This document shows positions 1-11,793 of a stretch of 64,000 bases of DNA, piece after piece. A program made the position numbers and the translations under genes. This DNA is from Plasmopara viticola (Eukaryota > Oomycota > Peronosporomycetes > Peronosporales > Peronosporaceae). Where the stretch lies: the NCBI GenBank assembly GCA_001695595.3, contig MBPM02000202.1, forward strand, positions 1-64,000, written 5' to 3'. Below the pieces are notes generated by a model. The model worked only from the letters and a program-made list of their open reading frames with translations, searched no databases and was not told the DNA's origin. Within the stretch, counting starts at the first letter, position 1; each line of letters begins with the position of its first letter.

Positions 1-1090
1 TGCATGAATCCAAAAGCTGTAGTTGATATACAACCGATCTTTGAAGTAGCGTCGTGGGAATTTTTTCACTTATGTTGCAGTTGAAACTGTCTTACTCGGC
101 CAACATATGCTAGTACCGCTAAGTCCAAAATCGGTCAACTTTTGGAGAAAAAGTGAGTAGACTTTGCGGGTCGATTGAAAGAGCAGCAGAAATTAAATGA
201 AAACCTCGAAATTGTTTCGATTCTCCGTTACGGCGTTTGGCATTTAGTCATGTGTTTAAATCTTATTGTTCGTTTCCATCTTGATTGACATCAGAGTTTT
301 GTGCCGATGACATTCTTGTTTAAAGTCTTATATTTGCTGTTGCCTTGAAAAAAAGACTATGAATCATCGACTAGATGGACGTTTCTCTAGATTGCTTATT
401 TTGATGACTAGATATAAGGAAATGCTTTTTAGAAATACGAGCAGGCATGCGTTTTCGCTCTCCACTCACTAGGGCGAGGTCGTTGCTATTCTAGCTGATT
501 AGATCGAAATGCACAGTACCATCTATTTAAATAATGATGCACATTGTACCACCACCCGACTTTATCCGGCAATAAGCAAACCAATCCGAAATACTATTGC
601 CAGTCCCATTGCTACACGAAATCATTGGAATCAATTTAATATTTTTGAAATTTGAGATTTAAGCAAAGACGTTTTAAATTTACATCAAAGTCAAGAACAA
701 TGGTTTCAGCCAGATCTGAGCCAACACTCACTTTTGGTGGGCTATGCACTGAGATGTTGCAATCCTTTGAATCAACTGAGCTTCTGAGCATCCTTATCGA
801 CAAGCGTGCGAAACGGCAATAACATTTGACGAGAGCAAAAGAATGATGTATGATGAAAAAAAGTGAGAATGTGTTATTGTACTTCGAAAAGCTCAGAACA
901 AGCTGCAAAATCTTCTTGGTTATTAGCTACGTACGCTAGCTTTTTTTCTAGCGTAAGGCTATCGAAAGGCTCACCACACCACAAGCGAGCATTTTGGAGG
1001 AAGAAGTCACCTTTTGACACCACAAATAACTCGGCGACGCATGTACAAGCCAATGCATCGATATTTTCAGCCCGCATTGTTGCCTGCGTA
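1..1090 (+). other. Subtilisin array spacer (no gene supported)
   Basis: This is the 3' half of a spacer repeated at about 3340-4430, 6691-7785, 10044-11140, 22309-23400 and, with Copia-3 inside, 25665-31190. Short open frames occur on both strands, including a 90-codon minus-strand frame at 636-908. They are kept only because the repeat copies are nearly identical, and the diverged copy near 50.3-50.5 kb does not preserve them convincingly. A perfect 7-bp hairpin with a T-rich loop lies at 933-954. I see no RNA gene. Confidence 0.7.
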
Positions 1091-1095
1091 CTTCA

Positions 1096-1116
1096 TCATT
1101 CCTAAACAATCCTTTT
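1096..1116 (+). promoter_or_regulatory. Candidate oomycete Inr/FPR core promoter, copy 1
   Basis: TCATTCC (1096-1102) followed by CAATCCTTTT (1107-1116) resembles the oomycete initiator plus flanking promoter region. It lies about 70-90 nt before the ATG at 1185. The same pair recurs before copy 2 (4437-4457), copy 3 (7791-7811), copy 4 (11146-11166) and copy 5 (23410-23430). In decayed copy 6 it is mutated. The match is by eye and the spacing is slightly longer than the usual consensus. Confidence 0.5.
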
Positions 1117-1184
1117 CAGCTTCTAGTAAGCATTCAATCGACTCAATCCGACTAAATTTCAAGGCACGCAACAAGTCACATATC

Positions 1185-2638
1185 ATGGTGCGGCGTGGTT
1201 TTGTTCGTTTGTGGTGGTCTTCGCCACGCACATGTTTGACGTGTCGGGAGTCCAGACGGGATTGATTTCTGATGTAGTGGATTCTATCACGGGTGTGACA
1301 CCGAAGCTGGTGTCGCCGCTGGTCAAGGTTGTGAGCAATTCGTATGACCCGCACCGCTACGTCATCGTCATGAATGAAGATACCAAGTCGGTCATTGATG
1401 CTGCTGCCAACACCAGTACCGCAATCTGGACGGAAGCTGAGCGAGTCGAAAACATTCGAAATATTGTGAGCGCTCTTAAGCAGCATGCACGCCGGACGCA
1501 AGGTCCAGTGACACAAGTCCTCGAGGCAGAGGGCTATCAGTTTCAAAGCAACTGGATAAGCAACACGATTGAAGTGGAAGATTGTCCTTTAAATCTTGTT
1601 CAGCAGATATCCGGTCTGCTGTCGGTAAAGGAAATTGTCTATGACATCATCGTCAATCAAGATTCGACTAAGCTTGCGGCTGACTTAGCAAATGACACTG
1701 TTTCAGCTGAATGGGGTGTCACGAAAATCAACGCACCGAATGTGTGGTCTTCAAGCAACATTGGTAAAAATGTCGTCGTTGGAAACATCGATTCAGGGGT
1801 GCGCAGCAGTCATGAAAGTCTGGTAACCAATTGGGTCGGTTCGCACGGATGGTATGATCCGAGACGAAAGACGGCAACCCCTTTCGATGAAAGCGGCCAC
1901 GGAACGCATACAATGGCCACGGCTGTAGGAGGCAAAGGAGTGGGGGTTGCACCTGGTGCCCAGTGGATGGCTTGCAAGGGTTGTGGAATGAGAAGTTGCT
2001 CGCTATCTCTTTTAAATGCTTGTGCGCAGTTCATGTTGTGTCCGACAGATGCGAACGGCAACAACTGTGACCCGGCCAAGGCTCCACATATTGTGAGCAA
2101 TAGCTGGGGAGGCGGCCAAGATCCAACCTACTTCCAGTCCAGTCTAGATGCTTGGCATGCTGCTCGTATCATTCCAGTATTTTCAGCCGGTAATGCAGGC
2201 AGTGGGGGATGTGGTTCAGTCGCATCTCCGAGTGATTCGACTAAAGTTTTTGCGGTTGGAGCAACCGACAGAAATGACGTCTTAGCCCCGTTTAGCAGTC
2301 TCGGCCCGGCTGTAAATGGTCGTGTAAAGCCCGATTTTGCTGGTCCTGGAGTAAACATTCGTTCGGCTTGGAATGGCAACGATTCCGAGTACAGGAAAAT
2401 TTCGGGAACGAGTATGGCTGCGCCCCATCTCGCTGGTACAATTGCGTTGGTCTTAAGTGCACGTCCTGGTTTGAGTTTCGACGCTGTCAAGACGGTACTA
2501 ATAAATTCGACGGACCAGAACTTGCCAAAAGCTGCCTTGACATGTGGTGAGACACCAGACACGGTATTTCCAAACAATCAATACGGTTACGGTCGCATTA
2601 ATGCAGAAAAAGTTGTAAACGCTGCTCTTGCGATCTGA
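1185..2638 (+). pseudogene. Subtilisin-like protease copy 1, frameshifted in signal peptide
   Basis: This is an S8A subtilisin-type serine endopeptidase, expected to be secreted if its leader were intact. The ATG at 1185 corresponds to the start of the intact copy at 4526. One A is missing after position 1206, so this start gives only a short peptide ending near 1265. Downstream, the whole I9-like prodomain and catalytic domain are open to the stop at 2636-2638. The Asp of NIDSGV, the His of GHGTHT, the Asn of SAGN and the Ser of SGTSMAAPH are all present. A downstream ATG at 1232 could make a leaderless protein of about 468 aa. The lesion may be real or a single-base assembly error; the copy-specific position argues that it could be real. 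Confidence 0.8.
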
Positions 2639-4436
2639 GAAATCTCTGGTTTCGTCATGTATGTATAGATATTGCGTTAGTTGATGAACCCGGTCATAAT
2701 GTGTAGAATGCAATGTGCTGTTCTTATCTAAACAAAAAATGCAATGCAAGTATGAATGTTCTTCGCCTTGCTTTGGTTCTCTTAATACGTCTTCATTTAG
2801 ATTCGTTCGTTTGACCAACTCGTGGTGGCAATGAAAACAAAGCCAATTCGAATGAGGTTGAAGGCGATCAAGAACACCTTCAACAAGAGAAATCTCTTAG
2901 TAAGAAATGCGGAGGCTTTATAATCCTTGCCGTTGAGACTTTATGCTTTGAAATGAAGAAGATTGAATAAAAATGATATCAATTGTACCAAGGACGTATA
3001 TTGTCAACGGCATATCACCATGCGACGCTATAGATTATTAATCAAAGACGTTTTCAGATCTAAGAAATAGGGGGAATCCTGCGTGTAAGAGTAGTGCAAA
3101 GATCGTTCTAGAATAATACTTACGAGCGCAACAAAAAGTTAAAGAAATCAAGGGTCAGCTTGAAAGACAATCGTCTCACATAACGTATAGGAAGAGCAGC
3201 AGAAAATAAATGAAAAACTCGGAATTGTTAAATTTTTGTAGGCCGAAGCCGTCAACGAAGGCCAGATTCGTTTCCACTTACAAGTCAAGAAGCAAGTGAG
3301 AAATCCGATATTTTAAGAATGCAGTTGATGAGTGTAGTTTGCATGAATCCAAAAGCTGTAGTTGATATACAACCGATCTTTGAAGTAGCGTCGTGGGAAT
3401 TTTTTCACTTATGTTGCAGTTGATAACTGTCTTACTCGGCCAACATATGCTAGTACCGCTAAGTCCAACGTCGGTCATTTTTTTGAGAAAAAGTGAGTAG
3501 ACTTTGCGGTCGATTGAAAGAGCAGCAGAAATTAAATGAAAACCTCGAAATTGTTTCGAGTCTCCGTTACGGCGTTTGGCATCTAGTCATGTGTTTAAAT
3601 CTTATTGTTGTTTCCATCTTGATTGACATCAGAGTCTTGTGCCGATGACATTCTTGTTTAAAGTCTTATATTTGCTGTTGCCTTGAAAAATAAGCTATGA
3701 ATCATCGACTAGATGGACGTTTCTCTAGATTGCTTATTTTGATGACTAGATATAAGGAAATGCTTTTTAGAAATACGAGCAGGCATGCGCTTTCGCTCTC
3801 TACTCACTAGGGCGAGGTCGTTGCTATTCTAGCTGATTAGATCGAAATGCACAGTACCATCTATTTAAATAATGATGCACATTGTACGCACCACCCGACT
3901 TTATCCGGCAATAAGCAAACCAATCCGAAATACTAATGCCAGTCCCATTGCTACACGAAATCATTGGAATTAATTTAATATTTTTGAAATTTGAGATTTA
4001 AGCAAAGACGTTTTAAATTTACATCAAAGTCAAGAACAATGGTTTCAGCCAGATCTGAGCCAACACTCACTTTTGGTGGGCTATGCACTGAGATGTTGCA
4101 ATCCTTTGAATCAACTGAGCTTCTGAGCATCCTTATCGACAAGCGTGCGAAACGGCAATAACATTTGACGAGAGCAAAAGAATGATGTATGATGAAAAAA
4201 AGTGAGAATGTGTTATTGTACTTCGAAAAGCTCAGAACAAGCTGCAAAATCTTCTTGGTTATTAGCTACGTACGCTAGCTTTTTTTCTAGCGTAAGGCTA
4301 TCGAAAGGCTCACCACACCACAAGCGAGCATTTTGGAGGAAGAAGTCACTTTTGACACCACAAATAACTCGGCGACGCATGTACAAGCCAATGCATCGAT
4401 GATACTTTCAGCCCGCATTGTCGCCTGCGTACTTCA
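2639..4436 (+). other. Subtilisin 3' flank and spacer, units 1/2
   Basis: This holds the 3' untranslated side of copy 1 and the spacer before copy 2. I see no gene. A short sequence containing GAGCAGCAGAAA followed by AAATGAAAA and a GGAATTGTT or GAAATTGTT element occurs twice in the spacer, near 3192-3230 and 3520-3560. This is an internal direct duplication present in every unit, and Copia-3 later inserted into one copy of this motif in unit 6. Confidence 0.75.
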
Positions 4437-4525
4437 TCATTCCTAAACAATCCTTTTCAGCTTCTAGTAAGCATTCAATCGACTCAATCCGACTAAATTT
4501 CAAGGCAGGCAACAAGTCACATATC

Positions 4526-5980
4526 ATGGTGCGGCGTGGTTTTGTTCAGTTTGTGGTGGTCTTCGCCACGCACATGTTTGACGTGTCGGGAGTCCAGACG
4601 GGATTGATTTCTGATGTAGTGGATTCTATCACGGGTGTGACACCGAAGCTGGTGTCGCCGCTGGTCAAGGTTGTGAGCAATTCGTATGACCCGCACCGTT
4701 ACGTCATCGTCATGAATGAAGATACCAAGTCGGTCATTGATGCTGCTGCCAACACCAGTACCGCAATCTGGACGGAAGCTGAGCGAGTCGAAAACATTCG
4801 AAATATTGTGAGCGCTCTTAAGCAGCATGCACGCCGGACGCAAGGTCCAGTGACACAAGTCCTCGAGGCAGAGGGCTATCAGTTTCAAAGCAACTGGATA
4901 AGCAACACGATTGAAGTGGAAGATTGTCCTTTAAATCTTGTTCAGCAGATATCCGGTCTGCTGTCGGTAAAGGAAATTGTCTATGACATCATCGTCAATC
5001 AAGATTCGACTAAGCTTGCGGCTGACTTAGCAAATGACACTGTTTCAGCTGAATGGGGTGTCACGAAAATCAACGCACCGAATGTGTGGTCTTCAAGCAA
5101 CATTGGTCAAAATGTCGTCGTTGGAAACATCGATTCAGGGGTGCGCAGCAGTCATGAAAGTCTGGTAACCAATTGGGTCGGTTCGCACGGATGGTATGAT
5201 CCGAGACGAAAGACGGCAACCCCTTTCGATGAAAGCGGCCACGGAACGCATACAATGGCCACGGCTGTAGGAGGCAAAGGAGTGGGGGTTGCACCTGGTG
5301 CCCAGTGGATGGCTTGCAAGGGTTGTGGAATGAGAAGTTGCTCGCTATCTCTTTTAACTGCTTGTGCGCAGTTCATGTTGTGTCCGACAGACGCAAACGG
5401 CAACAACTGTGACCCGGCCAAGGCTCCACATATTGTGAGCAATAGCTGGGGAGGCGGCCAAGATCCAACCTACTTCCAGTCCAGTCTAGATGCTTGGCAT
5501 GCTGCTCGTATCATTCCAGTATTTTCAGCCGGTAATGCAGGCAGTGGGGGATGTGGTTCAGTCGCATCTCCGAGTGATTCGACTAAAGTTTTTGCGGTTG
5601 GAGCAACCGACAGAAATGACGTCTTAGCCCCGTTTAGCAGTCTCGGCCCGGCTGTAAATGGTCGTGTAAAGCCCGATTTTGCTGGTCCTGGAGTAAACAT
5701 TCGTTCGGCTTGGAATGGCAACGATTCCGAGTACAGGAAAATTTCGGGAACGAGTATGGCTGCGCCCCATCTCGCTGGTACAATTGCGTTGGTCTTAAGT
5801 GCACGTCCTGGTTTGAGTTTCGACGCTGTCAAGACGATACTGATAAATTCGACGGACCAGAACTTGCCAAAAGCTGTCTTGACATGTGGTGGGACACCAG
5901 ACACGGTATTTCCAAACAATCAATACGGTTACGGTCGCATTAATGCAGAAAAAGTTGTAAACGCTGCTCTTGCGATCTGA
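4526..5980 (+). CDS. Secreted subtilisin-like serine protease, intact array copy (484 aa)
   Basis: This is an S8A endopeptidase that cleaves peptide bonds, probably outside the cell. The ATG at 4526 is chosen because it gives a leader (basic MVRR, then a hydrophobic run to about residue 18) directly in frame with the enzyme. Residues about 50-165 look like an I9-type inhibitory prodomain. The catalytic domain follows: Asp203 in NIDSGV, His239 in GHGTHT, oxyanion Asn337 in SAGN and Ser410 in SGTSMAAPH. Eight or more cysteines, including the CKGCGMRSCS segment, fit an extracellular disulfide-bonded fold. No transmembrane segment follows the leader. A candidate Inr/FPR lies 70-90 nt upstream. 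It is the only array copy in the window with no frameshift, stop or insertion, so it is the best candidate for a working gene. Confidence 0.92.
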   Translation: MVRRGFVQFVVVFATHMFDVSGVQTGLISDVVDSITGVTPKLVSPLVKVVSNSYDPHRYVIVMNEDTKSVIDAAANTSTAIWTEAERVENIRNIVSALKQHARRTQGPVTQVLEAEGYQFQSNWISNTIEVEDCPLNLVQQISGLLSVKEIVYDIIVNQDSTKLAADLANDTVSAEWGVTKINAPNVWSSSNIGQNVVVGNIDSGVRSSHESLVTNWVGSHGWYDPRRKTATPFDESGHGTHTMATAVGGKGVGVAPGAQWMACKGCGMRSCSLSLLTACAQFMLCPTDANGNNCDPAKAPHIVSNSWGGGQDPTYFQSSLDAWHAARIIPVFSAGNAGSGGCGSVASPSDSTKVFAVGATDRNDVLAPFSSLGPAVNGRVKPDFAGPGVNIRSAWNGNDSEYRKISGTSMAAPHLAGTIALVLSARPGLSFDAVKTILINSTDQNLPKAVLTCGGTPDTVFPNNQYGYGRINAEKVVNAALAI

Positions 5981-7880
5981 GAAATCTCTGGTTTCGTCAT
6001 GTATGTATAGATATTGCGTTAGTTGATGAACCCGGTCATAATGTGTAGAATGCAATGTGCTGTTCTTATCTAAACAAAAAATGCAATGCAAGTATGAATG
6101 TTCTTCGCCTTGCTTTGGTTCTCTTAATACGTCTTCATTTAGATTCGTTCGTTTGACCAACTCGTGGTGGCAATGAAAACAAAGCCAATTCGAATGAGGT
6201 TGAAGGCGATCAAGAACACCTTCATACAAGAGAATTGCTCTTAGGTAAGAAATGCGGAGGCTTTATATCTCTTGCCGTTTAGACTTTATGCTTTGAGATC
6301 GAAGAAGATTGAATAAAAATGATATCAATTGTACCAAGGACGTATAGTGTCAACGGCATATCACCATGCGACGCTATAGAGTTATTAACCAAAGACGTTT
6401 TCAGATCTAAGAAATAGGAGGGAATCCTGCGTGTAAGAGTAGTGCAAAGAATCGTTCTAGAATAATACTTACGAGGGCAACAAAAAGTTTAAAAAATTCA
6501 AGGGTCAGCTTGAAAGACAATCGTCTCACATAACGTATAGGAAGAGCAGCAGAAAATAAATGAAAAACTCGGAATTGTTAAATTTTTGTAGGCCGAAGCC
6601 GTCAACGAAGGCCAGATTCGTTACCACTTACAAGTCAAGAAGCAAGTGAGAAATTCGATATTTTTAAGAATGCAGTTGATGAGTGTAGTTTGCATGAATC
6701 CAAAAGCTGTAGTTGATATACAACCGATCTTTGAAGTAGCGTCGTGGGAATTTTTTCACTTATGTTGCAGTTGATAAATGTCTTACTCGGCCAACATATG
6801 CTAGTACCGCTAAGTCCAACGTCGGTCATTTTTTTAGAGAAAAAGTGAGTAGACTTTGCGGATCGATTGAAAGAGCAGCAGAAATTAAATGAAAACCTCG
6901 AAATTGTTTCGAGTCTCCGTTACGGCGTTTGGCATCTAGTCATGTGTTTAAATCTTATTGGTTGTTTCCATCTTGATTGACATCAGAGTCTTGTGCCGAT
7001 GACATTCTTGTTTAAAGTCTTATATTTGCTGTTGCCTTGAAAAATAAGCTATGAATCATCGACTAGATGGACGTTTCTCTAGATTGCTTATTTTGATGAC
7101 TAGATATAAGGAAATGCTTTTTAAAAATACGAGCAGGCATGCGTTTTCGCTCTCTACTCACTAGGGCGAGGTCGTTGCTATTCTAGCTGATTAGATCGAA
7201 ATGCACAGTACCATCTATTTAAATAATGATGCACATTGTACCACCACCCGACTTTATCCGGCAATAAGCAAACCAATCCGAAATACTAATGCCAGTCCCA
7301 TTGCTACACGAAATCATTGGAATTAATTTAATATTTTTGAAATTTGAGATTTAAGCAAAGACGTTTTAAATTTACATCAAAGTCAAGAACAATGGTTTCA
7401 GCCAGATCTGAGCCAACACTCACTTTTGGTGGGCTATGCACTGAGATGTTGCAATCCTTTGAATCAACTGAGCTTCTGAGCATCCTTATCGACAAGCGTG
7501 CGAAACGGCAATAACATTTGACGAGAGCAAAAGAATGATGTATGATGAAAAAAAGTGAGAATGTGTTATTGTACTTCGAAAAGCTCAGAACAAGCTGCAA
7601 AATCTTCTTGGTTATTAGCTACGTACGCTAGCTTTTTTTCTAGCGTAAGGCTATCGAAAGGCTCACCACACCACAAGCGAGCATTTTGGAGGAAGAAGTC
7701 ACCTTTTGACACCACAAATAACTCGGCGACGCATGTACAAGCCAATGCATCGATGATATTTTCAGCCCGCATTGTTGCCTGCGTACTTCATCATTCCTAA
7801 ACAATCCTTTTCAGCTTCTAGTAAGCATTCTAATCGACTCAATCCGACTAAATTTCAAGGCACGCAACAAGTCACATATC

Positions 7881-9334
7881 ATGGTGCGGCGTGGTTTTGT
7901 TCAGTTTGTGGTGGTCTTCGCCACGCACATTTTGACGTGTCGGGAGTCCAGACGGGATTGATTTCTGATGTAGTGGATTCTATCACGGGTGTGACACCGA
8001 AGCTGGTGTCGCCGCTGGTCAAGGTTGTGAGCAATTCGTATGACCCGCACCGCTACGTCATCGTCATGAATGAAGATACCAAGTCGGTCATTGATGCTGC
8101 TGCCAACACCAGTACCGCAATCTGGACGGAAGCTGAGCGAGTCGAAAACATTCGAAATATTGTGAGCGCTCTTAAGCAGCATGCACGCCGGACGCAAGGT
8201 CCAGTGACACAAGTCCTCGAGGCAGAGGGCTATCAGTTTCAAAGCAACTGGATAAGCAACACGATTGAAGTGGAAGATTGTCCTTTAAATCTTGTTCAGC
8301 AGATATCCGGTCTGCTGTCGGTAAAGGAAATTGTCTATGACATCATCGTCAATCAAGATTCGACTAAGCTTGCGGCTGACTTAGCAAATGACACTGTTTC
8401 AGCTGAATGGGGTGTCACGAAAATCAACGCACCCAATGTGTGGTCTTCAAGCAACATTGGTAAAAATGTCGTCGTTGGAAACATCGATTCAGGGGTGCGC
8501 AGCAGTCATGAAAGTCTGGTAACCAATTGGGTCGGTTCGCACGGATGGTATGATCCGAGACGAAAGACGGCAACCCCTTTCGATGAAAGCGGCCACGGAA
8601 CGCATACAATGGCCACGGCTGTAGGAGGCAAAGGAGTGGGGGTTGCACCTGGTGCCCAGTGGATGGCTTGCAAGGGTTGTGGAATGAGAAGTTGCTCGCT
8701 ATCTCTTTTAACTGCTTGTGCGCAGTTCATGTTGTGTCCGACAGACGCAAACGGCAACAACTGTGACCCGGCCAAGGCTCCACATATTGTGAGCAATAGC
8801 TGGGGAGGCGGCCAAGATCCAACCTACTTCCAGTCCAGTCTAGATGCTTGGCATGCTGCTCGTATCATTCCAGTATTTTCAGCCGGTAATGCAGGCAGTG
8901 GGGGATGTGGTTCAGTCGCATCTCCGAGTGATTCGACTAAAGTTTTTGCGGTTGGAGCAACCGACAGAAATGACGTCTTAGCCCCGTTTAGCAGTCTCGG
9001 CCCGGCTGTAAATGGTCGTGTAAAGCCCGATTTTGCTGGTCCTGGAGTAAACATTCGTTCGGCTTGGAATGGCAACGATTCCGAGTACAGGAAAATTTCG
9101 GGAACGAGTATGGCTGCGCCCCATCTCGCTGGTACAATTGCGTTGGTCTTAAGTGCACGTCCTGGTTTGAGTTTCGACGCTGTCAAGACGATACTGATAA
9201 ATTCGACGGACCAGAACTTGCCAAAAGCTGTCTTGACATGTGGTGGGACACCAGACACGATATTTCCAAACAATCAATACGGTTACGGTCGCATTAATGC
9301 AGAAAAAGTTGTAAACGCTGCTCTTGCGATCTGA
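7881..9334 (+). pseudogene. Subtilisin-like protease copy 3, frameshifted after leader
   Basis: The ATG at 7881 starts the same leader as copy 2, but one G is missing near 7930 (CACATTTTGAC where copy 2 has CACATGTTTGAC). The leader therefore runs out of frame within about 26 codons. The rest of the protease is open to 9334 with all triad residues. An in-frame path crosses the leader region in another frame from upstream, but it has no ATG before the one near 8065, inside the prodomain. Copy 4 carries the same deletion, so the lesion predates the 3/4 duplication. The catalytic part is otherwise almost identical to copy 2. Confidence 0.82.
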
Positions 9335-11236
9335 GAAATCTCTGGTTTCGTCATGTATGTATAGATATTGCGTTAGTTGATGAACCCGGTCATAATGTGT
9401 AGAATGCAATGTGCTGTTCTTATCTAAACAAAAAATGCAATGCAAGTATGAATGTTCTTCGCCTTGCTTTGGTTCTCTTAATACGTCTTCATTTAGATTC
9501 GTTCGTTTGACCAACTCGTGGTGGCAATGAAAACAAAGCCAATTCGAATGAGGTTGAAGGCGATCAAGAACACCTTCATACAAGAGAATTGCTCTTAGGT
9601 AAGAAATGCGGAGGTTTTATAACCCTTGCCGTTGAGACTTTATGCTTTAAGATCGAAGAAGATTGAATAAAAATGATATCAATTGTACCAAGGACGTATA
9701 GTGTCAACGGCATATCACCATGCGACGCTATAGAGTTATTAACCAAAGACGTTTTCAGATCTAAGAAATAGGAGGGAATCCTGCGTGTAAGAGTAGTGCA
9801 AAGAATCGTTCTAGAATAATACTTACGAGGGCAACAAAAAGTTAAAGAAATGCAAGGGTCAGCTTGAAAGACAATCGTCTCACATAACGTATAGGAAGAG
9901 CAGCAGAAAATAAATGAAAAACTCGGAATTGTTAAATTTTTGTAGGCCGAAGCCGTCAACGAAGGCCAGATTCGTTACCACTTACAAGTCAAGAAGCAAG
10001 TGAGAAATTCGATATTTTAAGAATGCAGTTGATGAGTGTAGTTTGCATGAATCCAAAAGCTGTAGTTGATATACAACCGATCTTTGAAGTAGCGTCGTGG
10101 GAATTTTTTCACTTATGTTGCAGTTGATAAATGTCTTACTCGGCCAACATATGCTAGTACCGCTAAGTCCAACGTCGGTCATTTTTTTAGAGAAAAAGTG
10201 AGTAGACTTTGCGGATCGATTGAAAGAGCAGCAGAAATTAAATGAAAACCTCGAAATTGTTTCGAGTCTCCGTTACGGCGTTTGGCATCTAGTCATGTGT
10301 TTAAATCTTATTGGTTGTTTCCATCTTGATTGACATCAGAGTCTTGTGCCGATGACATTCTTGTTTAAAGTCTTATATTTGCTGTTGCCTTGAAAAATAA
10401 GCTATGAATCATCGACTAGATGGACGTTTCTCTAGATTGCTTATTTTGATGACTGGATATAAGGAAATGCTTTTTAAAAATACGAGCAGGCATGCGTTTT
10501 CGCTCTCTACTCACTAGGGCGAGGTCGTTGCTATTCTAGCTGATTAGATCGAAATGCACAGTACCATCTATTTAAATAATGATGCACATTGTACCCACCA
10601 CCCGACTTTATCCGGCAATAAGCAAACCAATCCGAAATACTAATGCCAGTCCCATTGCTACACGAAATCATTGGAATTAATTTAATATTTTTGAAATTTG
10701 AGATTTAAGCAAAGATGTTTTAAATTTACATCAAAGTCAAGAACAATGGTTTCAGCCAGATCTGAGCCAACACTCACTTTTGGTGGGCTATGCACTGAGA
10801 TGTTGCAATCCTTTGAATCAACTGAGCTTCTGAGCATCCTTATCGACAAGCGTGCGAAACGGCAATAACATTTGACGAGAGCAAAAGAATGATGTATGAT
10901 GAAAAAAAGTGAGAATGTGTTATTGTACTTCGAAAAGCTCAGAACAAGCTGCAAAATCTTCTTGGTTATTAGCTACGTACGCTAGCTTTTTTTTCTAGCG
11001 TAAAGCTATCGAAAGGCTCACCACACCACAAGCGAGCATTTTGGAGGAAGAAGTCACTTTTCGACACCACAAATAACTCGGCGACGCATGTACAAGCCAA
11101 TGCATCGATGATACTTTCAGCCCGCATTGTCGCCTGCGTACTTCATCATTCCTAAACAATCCTTTTCAGCTTCTAGTAAGCATTCTAATCGACTCAATCC
11201 GACTAAATTTTCAAGGCACGCAACAAGTCACATATC
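9335..11236 (+). other. Subtilisin spacer, units 3/4
   Basis: This holds the 3' flank of copy 3 and the upstream region of copy 4. It is nearly identical to the other spacers and I see no separate gene. Confidence 0.75.
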
Positions 11237-11745
11237 ATGGTGCGGCGTGGTTTTGTTCAGTTTGTGGTGGTCTTCGCCACGCACATTTTGACGTGTCGGG
11301 AGTCCAGACGGGATTGATTTCTGATGTAGTGGATTCTATCACGGGTGTGACACCGAAGCTGGTGTCGCCGCTGGTCAAGGTTGTGAGCAATGCGTATGAC
11401 CCGCACCGCTACGTCATCGTCATGAATGAAGATACCAAGTCGGTCATTGATGCTGCTGCCAACACCAGTACCGCAATCTGGACGGAAGCTGAGCGAGTCG
11501 AAAACATTCGAAATATGTGAGCGCTCTTAAGCAGCATGCACGCCGGACGCAAGGTCCAGTGACACAAGTCCTCGAGGCAGAGGGCTATCAGTTTCAAAGT
11601 GTTAACATTACACCGCTGAATGCATGTTGAACAGGTGGATGGCTTTACAGTAATTACAAGTACGTCACAATTAGTAATTACATATGGTAGCCATTCATTG
11701 GTCAGGATAAATATATTCACTTCGGTTTTTACTTTCTTCTTAACA

Positions 11746-11758
11746 GGTTAACAGCCGC
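11746..11758 (+). other. Primer-binding site of Copia-1, tRNA-Asn anticodon-arm type
   Basis: GGTTAACAGCCGC follows the 5' LTR directly, with no TGG as expected for priming by a full tRNA 3' end. Its complement, GCGGCTGTTAACC, matches the anticodon stem-loop of eukaryotic tRNA-Asn(GUU) over CGGCTGTTAACC. The same site is at 16545-16557 (Copia-2) and 26005-26017 (Copia-3), and at 44007-44018 (Copia-6) with one G lost. Confidence 0.7.
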
Positions 11759-11793
11759 AAACAACAGCCTCGAATCACCACACCGTCACCGCC

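Noticed and set aside
636..908. 90-codon minus-strand open frame repeated in almost every array unit
   Set aside because: It is conserved only because the units are near-identical. The diverged copy near 50.3-50.5 kb does not keep the frame, and no family motif is present.
4526..5980. RXLR or Crinkler effector motif in the protease
   Set aside because: No RXLR-dEER or LFLAK motif follows the leader. It is a conventional S8A protease with prodomain.
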